Origin: Gammaproteobacteria bacterium
GTDB lineage: Bacteria; Pseudomonadota; Gammaproteobacteria; Thiohalomonadales; Thiohalomonadaceae
NCBI GenBank assembly: GCA_026196275.1
Contig: JAPHTQ010000051.1
Span: 1 to 57,439, forward strand
Direction of reading: 5' to 3'
DNA: 57,439 bases
In this document: positions 1 to 8,155 of the stretch, one piece after another
Layout of the letters: each line of letters opens with the position of its first letter
Numbering within the stretch: the first letter of the stretch is position 1
Notes under the pieces: model-generated
What the model was told of the DNA's origin: nothing
What the model saw: only the letters and a program-made list of their open reading frames with translations
Database searches by the model: none
Program-made: the position numbers and the translations under genes

Positions 1-289
1 ACTGTATGTCCTTCTCGTCTTAGCCATTTTGTCACCTGATTGTCTTGATGATGATAATATCACCCATAATCAGGTGGCCAAATTAACTATGCCACTACAA
101 GGGAATAAAAAACAAACAGTTGTCAAAAGTTCTGCGAACTGTACAAAAAATATTCCCTCCGTCTCCTTTTCGGCCTGCCGTTATGGTAATTACAGTGCGA
201 TAAAGAGGTCTTGCTATAAATGTGCATAAAAAACGGGATCCCGTTAATATAACTGTTAGGCCTTTATTGCTACCCCGGAGTCATGCGTC
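1..289. other. AT-rich intergenic region with a 14-bp palindrome
   Basis: No convincing gene is visible here. The stretch is AT-rich compared with most of the window. A perfect palindrome, AACGGGATCCCGTT, lies at 232-245, about 45 bp before the diguanylate cyclase start. TATAAA at 215-220 could be a -10 element, but the best -35 candidate (TTACAG, 190-195) gives a long 19-bp spacer. The palindrome is a candidate operator for the next gene; this is inference only. Confidence 0.4.
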
Positions 290-1228
290 ATGCAAGATAT
301 GACTGCACTACATACCTTGGTGTTCAACTCACTGGAAGAACAAATCGTAGTAATTGACCAAGCGGGAACCATTATTGATGTAAATCTTGCGTGGACAAAC
401 TTTGGGGCCGAAAATGGACTTTCTCCCAAACATATTTCCGCAGGCAGTAACTATCTAAAGGTCCTTTCTACCTCTGCCGCCGGCGGCGACAGTCTTGCCG
501 GAGAGGCCGCAGAGGGCATCATGGACGTTATAAGCGGCAACAGTGAGTCTTTCTATTTAGAATATCCGTGCCACAGTCCAAACGAGGAACGCTGGTTTAT
601 GATGCGCGTTAGGCGGATGAAAGATGATTCAAAAATCTTGTTTGTAATCTCCCACCACAATATCACGCAGCGCAGATTGGCCGAGGAACGGGCCGAATAT
701 CTTGCCATGCACGATCCACTTACTGGTTTGGCTAATCGTCGTTATTTCAACCAGTTTCTGAATAAAGAAATGCGAAGGAGTATCCGCAATCAATCGGTGA
801 TCAGTCTAATTATGGTAGATGTCGATTACTTCAAGGAGTACAACGACGAATGGGGGCATCTTGGCGGGGACCAGTGTTTAGTCAATATTGGCCAGGCTCT
901 GTCAGCGTATTGTCACAGGGCAAGCGATCTTGGCGCGCGTCTTGGCGGGGACGAGTTTGCTGTGATCTTGGGGGGCACCGATTTCGCAGAGTCGCAGAAG
1001 GTTGCAGAGGCGATCTTAAAAGCAATCAACGATCTCAAGATGGTTTTTGATGAATCAAGGCAAATAACCGTCAGCATGGGTGTGGCCTCTATAATCCCTA
1101 ACGAGCGGCAGAATGAGGAGTTCTTACTGCAAGAGGCGGACAAAGCGCTGTACAGTGCGAAATTGGCCGGACGAAATCGGGTAGTGTACTCGCAGCCGCC
1201 ACCCCCATCTATGAGACCTAACGAATAG
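290..1228 (+). CDS. PAS-GGDEF diguanylate cyclase
   Basis: Predicted to make cyclic di-GMP from two GTP molecules. Residues about 8-125 look like a PAS sensor domain (VVIDQAGTIIDVN), followed by the usual linker (TQRRLAEERAEYLAMHDPLTGLANRR) and a GGDEF domain from about 137 to 300. The active-site motif GGDEF is intact at residues 219-223. An RxxD inhibitory site (RASD, 210-213) lies five residues before it, so product inhibition is expected. No membrane segment or signal peptide is seen, so the protein should be cytoplasmic. The start is supported by CGGAG nine bases upstream of the ATG. GC content is lower than in most of the window (23 of 60 in bases 781-840), which hints at a different history. 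The PAS ligand cannot be inferred. Confidence 0.9.
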   Translation: MQDMTALHTLVFNSLEEQIVVIDQAGTIIDVNLAWTNFGAENGLSPKHISAGSNYLKVLSTSAAGGDSLAGEAAEGIMDVISGNSESFYLEYPCHSPNEERWFMMRVRRMKDDSKILFVISHHNITQRRLAEERAEYLAMHDPLTGLANRRYFNQFLNKEMRRSIRNQSVISLIMVDVDYFKEYNDEWGHLGGDQCLVNIGQALSAYCHRASDLGARLGGDEFAVILGGTDFAESQKVAEAILKAINDLKMVFDESRQITVSMGVASIIPNERQNEEFLLQEADKALYSAKLAGRNRVVYSQPPPPSMRPNE

Positions 1229-1416
1229 GGTTGGATTGTGAGAGCGTGAACGGGGTCTTGCAATCACGCATTTTGCGCTTCTATCCGTTTAATTGTGGGA
1301 CTTTCCATTGTGATTGCGAGCTCTGAATCTCGCTATTCTGATCTGAAATTTCTGTCGCGAATGGGAGTGGCTGCACGGTTGTTTTGTTGCAGGCAACGAC
1401 TTTCCAGGATGAACGA

Positions 1417-1737
1417 ATGAGCCTTAACAATCTGTTCGAGGGGATGCCTGAGGTTGTCGGTGAAGAGCTCTTTGATGAGATCGTGAACTCCGCTGGCGTC
1501 AGGGTGGAGCGAATACTTTCGCAAGGGCAGACGTCGCCCGCTTCCGGCTGGTATGACCAGGATGAGAATGAGTGGGTGGTGATATTGCAGGGGGCAGGGA
1601 AGATCGCCTTCGAGGATGGCAGTGAGGTGCTGTTGTCGAGAGGGGATTACCTGAATATCCCGAAGCATGTGAAGCACCGGGTGGCGTGGACCGAGCCGGA
1701 TGCGGTGACGGTTTGGTTGGCGGTGTTTTATCTGTAG
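1417..1737 (+). CDS. small cupin-domain protein
   Basis: A 106-residue single cupin domain. Motifs such as WYDQDENEWVVILQGAGKI and LSRGDYLNIPKHVKHRV match the two conserved cupin motifs of a widespread bacterial family of about this length. Metal-binding candidates are the Glu in ENEW and the histidines in PKHVKHR. I place the start at the ATG at 1417 because AGGA sits seven bases before it and relatives begin with a similar MSLNN-type sequence. An in-frame TTG at 1384 would add 11 residues without relatives' support. The substrate is unknown. It stands alone and is followed by a hairpin terminator. Confidence 0.8.
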   Translation: MSLNNLFEGMPEVVGEELFDEIVNSAGVRVERILSQGQTSPASGWYDQDENEWVVILQGAGKIAFEDGSEVLLSRGDYLNIPKHVKHRVAWTEPDAVTVWLAVFYL

Positions 1738-1800
1738 CCCACGTCTGCAAATCACATTTGTGTGATGGGCACGTCGCTCTCGCTCCTTCACCTGTAGGGC

Positions 1801-1830
1801 AAGGATTGTTCCTACAATCCTTTTGCATTT
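1801..1830 (+). terminator. intrinsic terminator after the cupin gene
   Basis: An 8-bp perfect stem (AAGGATTG at 1801-1808, CAATCCTT at 1815-1822) with a 6-base loop runs into TTGCATTT. It lies 63 bases past the cupin stop. The T-run is short, so strength is uncertain. Confidence 0.55.
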
Positions 1831-1930
1831 CCTCCATCCATGGAGGTCAGATGTAGGTGAGGGGCGTGAGCAGGATGCGGAAGCTTTGCCATCCTACAGC
1901 CGTTAATTCGCGGCTGGAAGCCGCTCCTAC
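1831..1930. repeat. cluster of REP-like hairpins
   Basis: Several short palindromes are packed between the convergent cupin and glycosyltransferase genes. CCTCCAT/ATGGAGG (1831-1846) forms one. GCGGCT-GGA-AGCCGC (1910-1924), followed by TCCTAC, forms another. The second resembles the repetitive extragenic palindromes common in pseudomonads and related gammaproteobacteria. A third element, AGGATG...CATCCT, spans about 1871-1895. They may stop transcription from both sides. Confidence 0.5.
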
Positions 1931-2955
1931 CCCACCATCAGATAATCCTTTCCCTCGACATAGCCCATGGCCCGCAGATCTTTGGCAATGAGTTCCCGTG
2001 CGCCGTGGTTGCTGACGTAGCTGAGGACGAAGGGTTTCTCTTCTTGTGCCAGCCACTCCGGCGCCACGACGCGGGTGCCGTCGATGGTGTTGCCGATCTT
2101 GTTGGGGTCGATGTCGATCCAGGCGCTGGAGCGGTGGCCGTGTTGCAGTAGGTGGGCGATGCGTTTTCGTGTCTTTCTGCCGGCCCCCCAGAAGACCAGC
2201 GGACGGCCCTGTTTAAGGCGAGGGTCCTGGGCCAGGTAGTGGGCACGGATGATGTCGAAGGCTTCGCGGCGGTAGCGGCCGTCGGTACGGGTGAGCCGTT
2301 CGCCGCTGTCGCGCCAGTGCAGCAGGGTTTCGGGCAGTTTCGCCATTTGGTGGCCGCGCTGGTGCAGGCGCAGCAGCAGTTCGTAATCCTCGGGGAAGTC
2401 GCCGTCGCGGTAGCCGCCGGCGTCCATGACGACCTTCCGGCGGAACATCACGGAGGGGTGGGCGATGGGTAGCTCGACGTAGATGTTGTGGGCGATCTGT
2501 TCGGGGGTGATGCAACTGTTCTGCCAGCGGATGTATTCGTAAAACCCCTCAAGGATCAACTCCTCGGGAAAGAGGCTGACCCGGCTGCCGACCAGGTCGA
2601 TCTCCGGGTTCTCTTTAAGAAAACCCAACTGTTTTTCCAGCCGCTCGGGCTCCATCAGGTCGTCTGCGTCCATACGCGCGACGGTGGGGCTGCGGCAGTG
2701 GGCGAGGGCGCTGTTCATGGCGCCGACCACCCCCTGGCGGCCCGGCTGCAAGAGCTGGATACGGGGGTCGTGCTGCATGCGCTGGCGGACGATGGTTGCA
2801 GAGTTGTCGTTCGAGCCGTCATCCACGGCGATCAGGGTAAAGTTGCTGAGAGTCTGTCCCTGAATGGTGTCGAGAGTTTCGCCCAGTGTCGACGCCGCAT
2901 TGTAGAACGGCATCAGCACCGCCACCTCGTTAGCCCGGTGTTTGTGTGGTGCCAT
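1927..2955 (-). CDS. family 2 glycosyltransferase
   Basis: A 342-residue GT-A fold glycosyltransferase. The N-terminus has the classic entry VAVLMPFYNAASTLGETLDTI, then VDDGSNDNS and a MDADD metal/nucleotide-sugar motif. A later ED (FPEDYELLLRL) is the probable catalytic-base region. The last ~80 residues (from about VFWGAGRKTRKRI) form an extra nucleotide-binding-like C-terminal segment. The start chosen is the ATG at 2955: it lies two bases after the stop of the upstream membrane-protein gene, so the two are probably translationally coupled. A longer frame inside that gene has an unlikely Arg-rich start. It probably adds sugars to a surface glycan; the acceptor is unknown. Confidence 0.85.
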   Translation of the reverse strand: MAPHKHRANEVAVLMPFYNAASTLGETLDTIQGQTLSNFTLIAVDDGSNDNSATIVRQRMQHDPRIQLLQPGRQGVVGAMNSALAHCRSPTVARMDADDLMEPERLEKQLGFLKENPEIDLVGSRVSLFPEELILEGFYEYIRWQNSCITPEQIAHNIYVELPIAHPSVMFRRKVVMDAGGYRDGDFPEDYELLLRLHQRGHQMAKLPETLLHWRDSGERLTRTDGRYRREAFDIIRAHYLAQDPRLKQGRPLVFWGAGRKTRKRIAHLLQHGHRSSAWIDIDPNKIGNTIDGTRVVAPEWLAQEEKPFVLSYVSNHGARELIAKDLRAMGYVEGKDYLMVG

Positions 2956-2957
2956 TG

Positions 2958-4205
2958 TCAAATCGTAATTAAGGTCGTGATCGCGCCGGCGGCGATGGCG
3001 AGGATAATACTCAGCATCACCTTCCAGGCCATGGCGCGGCCGCAAATCACCGCCACCAGCACCCCTTTTACCAGGGTGTTGACGCTGGCGGCGATAATGA
3101 TCGCCTGGGTCGCTACCCCAGCAGAGAGATCACCGCGCGCCATGCGCGAGATGGAGAGAGTGATGGCGTCCACATCGGTCAGGCCGGAGATCGCGGCGAT
3201 CGCATACAGGCCGGTGTTGCCGAAGCGCTCGAGGAAGAACTCGGCCAGTAGCAGCACCGCTACCAGCAGCAGGCCGAATTTCAGCGCAGGCAACAGCTCG
3301 AAGGGGTTTTGGATGTCGATGTTGCGAACGGCACTGCCGTCTTCACTGGGAAACAGCAGCAGCGGTACGGCAAGGTAGCTGGCCAGCATCATCGACAGCA
3401 GTGGTATGGTCAATGCCGGCAGCAGTTGCGGGTTAATCACCGAGACCTCCAGCAACATGCGCGGGAACATAGTCCCGGCGGCCAGCACTACCCCCGCCGC
3501 GAGCAGCGAGTGGGCATTGCGATTGTGGCGCCCCAGTCGGGCAAAGCTCAGGGTCAGCGCGGTGGAGGAGGCCAGCCCGCCGAACAGGCCGGTGATCACC
3601 AGGCCGCGGCGGCTGCCGGCGATCTTCACTGCAAAGTAGCCGGCGAAGGAGATACCGGCGATGAGCACCACCATCCACCATATTTCGTAGGGGTTGAGCG
3701 CCTGCCAGGGACCGTAGCCCTGATTGGGCAGGATCGGCAGCAACACTACCGAGATCATCAGCATCTTAAAGATGGCGTAGAGCTCGCGCTGTTCCATCTG
3801 TTCAATCCAGCGGTGAAGCAGCGGCTTGAGGCCCAGCAGGGTGGCGGTGACCACTGCCGTCGCCCCGGCCACGGCGGTGTAGCCCAGCGCAGCCAGGGTG
3901 CCCAGGGTGAAGGTGAGCAGCGCCGCCACCGGGGTGGTCATGCCAAAATCACGGTCTTCGCGAGACTCCAGTACATGGGCGGCGATCACCAGCGCGGCGA
4001 AGGCGATGAAGGTGGCGGCCAGCAACAGCTCGCCCAGCTCATCGGCCAGCAGACCACTCACCGCCCCCAGCAGGCCGATAATGCCGAAGGTGCGCAGACC
4101 GGCGATGCGCCGCCCCTCACCGGCCTCACGCTCATGCCAGCCGCGCTCGATTCCGATGAGCAGGCCGATGGCCAGTGCTACAGCGAGTCGTTCAAACAAT
4201 TCCAC
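2958..4205 (-). CDS. MgtC/SapB-family membrane protein with DUF4010
   Basis: A 415-residue polytopic inner-membrane protein. The N-terminal ~140 residues carry the MgtC/SapB signature (ALAIGLLIGIERGWHE, followed by GLRTFGIIGLLGAV). The C-terminal half is a DUF4010 region with several hydrophobic segments and the stretch AISGLTDVDAITLSISRMA. Members of this two-part family are annotated as putative magnesium-related or unknown transport proteins; the function is not established. It is the first gene of a probable two-gene unit with the glycosyltransferase, whose ATG lies two bases past its stop. Upstream it diverges from the ScsD-like gene. Confidence 0.85.
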   Translation of the reverse strand: MELFERLAVALAIGLLIGIERGWHEREAGEGRRIAGLRTFGIIGLLGAVSGLLADELGELLLAATFIAFAALVIAAHVLESREDRDFGMTTPVAALLTFTLGTLAALGYTAVAGATAVVTATLLGLKPLLHRWIEQMEQRELYAIFKMLMISVVLLPILPNQGYGPWQALNPYEIWWMVVLIAGISFAGYFAVKIAGSRRGLVITGLFGGLASSTALTLSFARLGRHNRNAHSLLAAGVVLAAGTMFPRMLLEVSVINPQLLPALTIPLLSMMLASYLAVPLLLFPSEDGSAVRNIDIQNPFELLPALKFGLLLVAVLLLAEFFLERFGNTGLYAIAAISGLTDVDAITLSISRMARGDLSAGVATQAIIIAASVNTLVKGVLVAVICGRAMAWKVMLSIILAIAAGAITTLITI

Positions 4206-4330
4206 AGTGGCGGTCGTTCCAGGCGGTGTGACGGTGTGTGAAAAGAAGCAGTCTCCTGATTTATTGTACTGCTTGGCGGGAGACTCTGCACACGCGGGAG
4301 GCGGCAGCGGAAAAGCGTTACAATGAAAAG

Positions 4331-4846
4331 ATGAGAGAGCGGATAGTTCGAATAGGAAAAAAGCTGCCCAAGTTGTTGCTGGAACTGGGTGTAGTACTGC
4401 TGCTTGTGCTGGCGCTGGAGGCGTGGTTGACGCGCGATGCGGTCAGCGGCAAGGCGCCGCTGTTCAGCGCGCAGACCATCGCGGGTGAGGCCTTCGATCT
4501 ACGGAGCTTGCAGGGCACTCCCGCGCTGGTTCACTTATGGGCTACCTGGTGTCCGGTGTGCGAGCTGGAGCAGGGGAGCATCGACGCCGTCGCCGGTGAC
4601 CACTCCTTTATCAGCGTGGCGATGCAATCGGGTAGTGAGCAGGAGATCCTCGACTACCTCAGAGAGCAGGGGGTGGACTACCCGGTGGTCAGCGACCCGG
4701 AGGGGAGACTCTCGCGCCGGTACGGGGTCAGCGGTGTACCGGCCAGTTTCATCCTTGATGGCGAGGGTGAGGTGCGTTTTGTCACGCGCGGTTATACCAG
4801 CAGCTGGGGGCTGAGGATCCGGCTATGGCTGGCCGGCACGATTTGA
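4331..4846 (+). CDS. membrane-anchored thiol:disulfide oxidoreductase, ScsD/TlpA-like
   Basis: About 171 residues: a short basic N-terminus, one membrane helix (LLLELGVVLLLVLALEAWL), then a periplasmic thioredoxin-fold domain. The redox-active motif is WCPVC in the sequence HLWATWCPVCELE. A cis-proline loop is visible as GVSGVPASFILD. Length and layout match ScsD-type proteins, which handle disulfides in the cell envelope. I choose the ATG at 4331 because it starts just before the basic/TM region; an earlier ATG at 4238 would add 31 residues without hydrophobic or family character. No strong ribosome site is visible. Its partner protein is not encoded nearby. Confidence 0.8.
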   Translation: MRERIVRIGKKLPKLLLELGVVLLLVLALEAWLTRDAVSGKAPLFSAQTIAGEAFDLRSLQGTPALVHLWATWCPVCELEQGSIDAVAGDHSFISVAMQSGSEQEILDYLREQGVDYPVVSDPEGRLSRRYGVSGVPASFILDGEGEVRFVTRGYTSSWGLRIRLWLAGTI

Positions 4847-4913
4847 TCCACAGGGATGGGTCCTGCCGGGCACTCTCTCACGACGAGCCCCGGCTACTCT
4901 GGCGCAGGTTTGG

Positions 4914-5798
4914 CTAGCGCTGCGGAGTATGCAGCGCGGCGATGCGCTCTTCCAGCGGGGGATGGCTGGTGAAAAGACGTTTGATCCCCTCGCCGATGTG
5001 TCCGGAGATGCCGAAGGCGGCCATCTGATCGGGCAGCTCGTTCTGGCCGGCACTGCGCTGCAGTGCCTGTAGCGCGGCGATCATCTTCTCACTGCTGGCG
5101 AGGCGCGCGGCACCGGCGTCGGCACGGAATTCCCGCTGGCGCGAGAACCACATGGTGATCATGCTGGCGAGGATCCCCAGCACCACCTGGGCGAAGATGG
5201 TGGTGATCCAGAAGGCCGGGCCGTGGCCTCTCTCGGTCTTGAACACCGCCCGGTCGACCAGATGGCCGATGATGCGCGAGAGGAAGATAACAAAGGTGTT
5301 CACCACCCCCTGGATCAGCGCCATGGTGACCATGTCGCCGTTGGCCACGTGGCTCACCTCGTGGGCCAGTACCGCCTCGACCTCATCCTGACTCATCGCC
5401 TGCATCAGCCCGGTGCTCACCGCCACCAGCGAGTTGTTGCGGCTCATGCCGGTGGCGAAGGCGTTGGGCTCGGGGGCGTTGTAGATCGCCACCTCCGGCA
5501 TGCCGATCCCCGCCTGCCGGGCCTGGCGGCGCACCGTCTCCACCAGCCAGCGCTCGGTCTGGGTGCGCGGTTCGCTGATCACCTGTGCCCCGGTCATGTG
5601 CTTGGCAGTCCACTTGGACATGGCCAGTGACATGAAGGAGCCGACAAAGCCGACGATGGCCGAGAAGGCCAGCAGGCTGGCAAAATCGATCGCGCCTGAC
5701 TCATCCAGCATGGAACCGACGCCGGTGACGGCAAGGATGATCGACAACACCACCAGAATGGCGATATTGGTGGCAAGGAACAAAGCGATACGCTTCAT
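4914..5798 (-). CDS. htpX: HtpX zinc membrane protease
   Basis: A 294-residue inner-membrane M48 metalloprotease that degrades misfolded membrane proteins; E. coli HtpX has 293 residues. Two N-terminal helices (about 4-26 and 40-60) precede the zinc site HEVSH (146-150), with the third ligand in REFRADAG (Glu223). Two further hydrophobic segments lie between them. GGAGAG about eight bases before the ATG at 5798 supports this start over a longer upstream frame. A heat-shock-type promoter is visible 40-70 bases upstream, in line with known sigma-32 control of htpX. The gene stands alone between the ScsD-like gene (convergent) and the PPK2 gene. Confidence 0.95.
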   Translation of the reverse strand: MKRIALFLATNIAILVVLSIILAVTGVGSMLDESGAIDFASLLAFSAIVGFVGSFMSLAMSKWTAKHMTGAQVISEPRTQTERWLVETVRRQARQAGIGMPEVAIYNAPEPNAFATGMSRNNSLVAVSTGLMQAMSQDEVEAVLAHEVSHVANGDMVTMALIQGVVNTFVIFLSRIIGHLVDRAVFKTERGHGPAFWITTIFAQVVLGILASMITMWFSRQREFRADAGAARLASSEKMIAALQALQRSAGQNELPDQMAAFGISGHIGEGIKRLFTSHPPLEERIAALHTPQR

Positions 5799-6098
5799 CG
5801 GTTTTACTCTCCGCAAAGTCAGTTCTGAATCGTGCGTATTAGATAGGGTTATGGGACAAAAGTTCAAGAGCCGCAGGAGGGATAATCCCATTGTCTCTTT
5901 AGCATTTATAGCATGCAAAAGGGGCTCACAGGCAAAAATAATTGCCGAATTCAGGTGAATGCGTGAGCAGCCTGTCATCCGCTACGACACATCCCCGTTC
6001 GCCGTCGCGGGTACCGTGCGATAGTCGCACTGTGGCTTGACGATTCGGCCATCGGGGGGCTCTGGCAGGAGCTGTTGCGCTTTGCCGTGAGAGAGTGT
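5799..6098. other. 300-bp intergenic region upstream of htpX
   Basis: Apart from the htpX promoter I see no gene here. Bases 5960-6098 hold several short GC-rich palindromic bits (for example GCGATAGTCGC at 6018-6028) at the 3' end of the PPK2 gene, but no clear terminator with a T-run. Confidence 0.4.
5841..5868 (-). promoter_or_regulatory. sigma-32-like promoter of htpX
   Basis: Read on the minus strand: CTTGAAC (5868-5862), 13 bases, then CCCTATCT (5848-5841). The heat-shock consensus is CTTGAAA and CCCCATNT with a 12-15 base spacer, so each box has one mismatch. The same bases allow a weak sigma-70 reading (TTGAAC-16-TATCTA), so the choice of sigma factor is inferred partly from the gene being htpX. 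Confidence 0.5.
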
Positions 6099-7592
6099 TT
6101 ACTCGATGCTTACCGCCTCCTCCAGCCGTTCGCAGAGGGTTTTTATCGCCTTGATACGGGCAAACCTTTTGTCGTTACCCTCAATCAGGGTCCACGGTGC
6201 ATATTCGGTACTGGTGCGCTCGACCATGTCGTTGACCGCGTGTTCGTAGTCGTCCCACTTCTCGCGGTTATGGTAGTCCTCTTCAGTGATTTTATACTGC
6301 TTGTAGGCGATCTTCTCACGCGCCTTGAAACGACGTAGTTGCTCCTCCTTGTCGATATGCAGCCAGAACTTCAATAGGACTGTGCGGTGTTCGGTGAGTT
6401 GCTCCTCGAAGTCGTTGATCTCGGCGTAGGCGCGCATCCACTCATCGTGGCTGGCGAGGTTTTCCACCCGCTCGACCAGTACGCGACCGTACCAGCTTCT
6501 GTCGTAGATGGTGACCTGGCCTGCGCGTGGGATGTGGCGCCAGAAGCGCCACAGGTAGTGGTGGGCGCGCTCCTCGTCGGTGGGTGCGGCGATGGGGATG
6601 ATCTGGTAGTTGCGGGCGTCTAGCGCGGGGACGATGCGGCGGATAATGCCGCCCTTGCCGGCGGCATCCCAGCCCTCCAGCACGATGACGCTGGAGATCT
6701 TTTTTTCGCGTGCGGTGCGGGCCAGCTCGTTGAGTTTTCCCTGGTACTTCTCCAGCTCTTTTTTATACGTCTCTTTGCTCAGCGACTGGTCCAGGTCGAG
6801 ATGGCCGAGCAGGGTTTGCGGGCGGGTGAGTACCGGCATAACGTCGCTGCTGGTCGGTGGGGCGCTGGGTGTGGTCGGCCGGTGGCGCTGCAGGTGGGTG
6901 CGGATGCGATCGAGGATGTGCTGGCCGACGGTGAAGCCGCGATAGCGCGGGTCGGCACCCTCGACAATGATCCAGGGAGCCTCACCAGTGCTGGTGTCGC
7001 GCAGGGTGCGCTCGGCGATGCTGCGGAATTCGTCGTAGTGTTTGAGGTGTTCTTTGTCCTGTTTGGTGACGCGCCAGGCGGTTTTGGGATCGCGCTGCAG
7101 TTTTTTCAGCCGTCTCTTCTGCGCCTCCTTCGACAGGTGCAGCCAGAATTTGATGATCAGGGCGCCGTCGTCGACCAGCTCCTTTTCAAAGTTGCGGATG
7201 CGCAGCAGGTGACCGTCGAGCTCGGCGTCATTGAAATCGCCGCTGGCGCGCCGGGCGATGGGATGGCTGTACCAGGAACCGACATACAGACCGATGCTGC
7301 CGGTTGCGGGGAGTGAGCGCCAGAAACGCCAGTATTCGGGACGTTCGCGCTCCTCATCGCTCATCTGGCCGAAGGCGAAGGTGCGCACATAGCGCGGATC
7401 GAGCCACTCGTTGAGGAGGTTGATCGTGTCGCCCTTGCCGGCGCCATCAACCCCGGAGACCAGTATTATGACCGGAAAATCGGCCTCTTTGAGCGCCTCC
7501 TGCACCGTCAGCAACTCGGTGCGCAGCTGCGGAACCCGCTCCTTGTACTCCGTTTTACTGAGTTGGTGGCCAAGCTCGGCGACTTCAAACAT
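6099..7592 (-). CDS. pap: two-domain PPK2, polyphosphate:AMP phosphotransferase
   Basis: A 498-residue class II PPK2 made of two fused P-loop kinase domains. It transfers phosphate from polyphosphate to a nucleoside monophosphate, typically AMP to ADP. Walker A motifs are GVDGAGKG (47-54) and GWDAAGKG (307-314). The second domain keeps the lid motif YDRSWYGRVL, while the first has YVGSWYSHPI with Gly in place of the lid Arg. In characterised two-domain members the C-terminal domain carries the activity, which this difference supports. GGGGAAGAGGG just before the ATG at 7592 decides the start; a frame extending to 7637 lacks support. It links polyphosphate stores to the adenylate pool. Confidence 0.9.
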   Translation of the reverse strand: MFEVAELGHQLSKTEYKERVPQLRTELLTVQEALKEADFPVIILVSGVDGAGKGDTINLLNEWLDPRYVRTFAFGQMSDEERERPEYWRFWRSLPATGSIGLYVGSWYSHPIARRASGDFNDAELDGHLLRIRNFEKELVDDGALIIKFWLHLSKEAQKRRLKKLQRDPKTAWRVTKQDKEHLKHYDEFRSIAERTLRDTSTGEAPWIIVEGADPRYRGFTVGQHILDRIRTHLQRHRPTTPSAPPTSSDVMPVLTRPQTLLGHLDLDQSLSKETYKKELEKYQGKLNELARTAREKKISSVIVLEGWDAAGKGGIIRRIVPALDARNYQIIPIAAPTDEERAHHYLWRFWRHIPRAGQVTIYDRSWYGRVLVERVENLASHDEWMRAYAEINDFEEQLTEHRTVLLKFWLHIDKEEQLRRFKAREKIAYKQYKITEEDYHNREKWDDYEHAVNDMVERTSTEYAPWTLIEGNDKRFARIKAIKTLCERLEEAVSIE

Positions 7593-7687
7593 CCCTCTTC
7601 CCCATGTTGACGGCACACCGCTTTTACGGCACCTCACTGCTCAGTATAGCCAGATAGTGAACAGGGAAAACAGGGGAACGGCCGGTC

Positions 7688-8131
7688 TTATTTTCCCCGC
7701 GGTTTGAAGCGGGTAATGCCTTTGACCACCTCGCCGTAGGGGAGCGATTCCACGTCGCTGTAGTCTCTGATGGCCTCTTCGAGCAGATCGTGGATGTCAT
7801 CGACCACTTCGGCCGCGTCTCCCTGCTGCAGCAGGGCCTGCTGCAGGCCGAGCATGCCGCCACACTGTACTTTGAGCTCCTTGCCGTGGGGCAGGACCAT
7901 CTCGGGTTGGGGCAGGTGCAAGGCGAAGATCGCCTTCTCATGCAGCACTGCCAGCACTTCGGCACAACGCTGACGGGCGCCGGGTGATTTGCAGGCGACC
8001 GCCTCGCGTTCGGCGATAAACACTCTCTGCGAGCGTGAGCAGTGGGCACAGCGGCGCAGGATCGCCTTGGCAAAGATGCACGGCGCGCCGTTGAAGTCGC
8101 GGAAGGTTTTTTTGAACTCTTTTTCATCCAT
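7688..8131 (-). CDS. unrecognised cysteine-containing protein, 147 residues
   Basis: I do not recognise this protein. Cysteines at 18, 28, 31, 47, 56 and 89 include a CAHC pair (28-31), so a metal or iron-sulfur site is possible but not shown. No signal peptide or membrane helix is visible. The C-terminal half is acidic and helical (EVVDDIHDLLEEAIRDYSD). The gene has a normal coding look for this genome: it is GC-rich with third-position preference, and it has no longer rival frame. It lies 95 bases upstream of the PPK2 start and 24 bases after the Sel1 gene on the same strand, so it may be cotranscribed with both. Confidence 0.6.
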   Translation of the reverse strand: MDEKEFKKTFRDFNGAPCIFAKAILRRCAHCSRSQRVFIAEREAVACKSPGARQRCAEVLAVLHEKAIFALHLPQPEMVLPHGKELKVQCGGMLGLQQALLQQGDAAEVVDDIHDLLEEAIRDYSDVESLPYGEVVKGITRFKPRGK

Positions 8132-8155
8132 GGCTGCGGTGGACCCGAGGTGAAT

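Noticed and set aside
29-229. 66-codon open frame at the left edge
   Set aside because: No ribosome site, AT-rich sequence without codon bias and a low-complexity product. It is better read as intergenic.
2956-3045. Upstream extension of the glycosyltransferase start
   Set aside because: The added residues are Arg-rich and lie inside the preceding gene. The ATG two bases after that gene's stop is the natural coupled start.
3309-4241. Long open frame opposite the MgtC-like gene
   Set aside because: Its product is rich in Gln, Gly and His repeats from antisense reading of hydrophobic codons; the minus-strand gene has clear family motifs.
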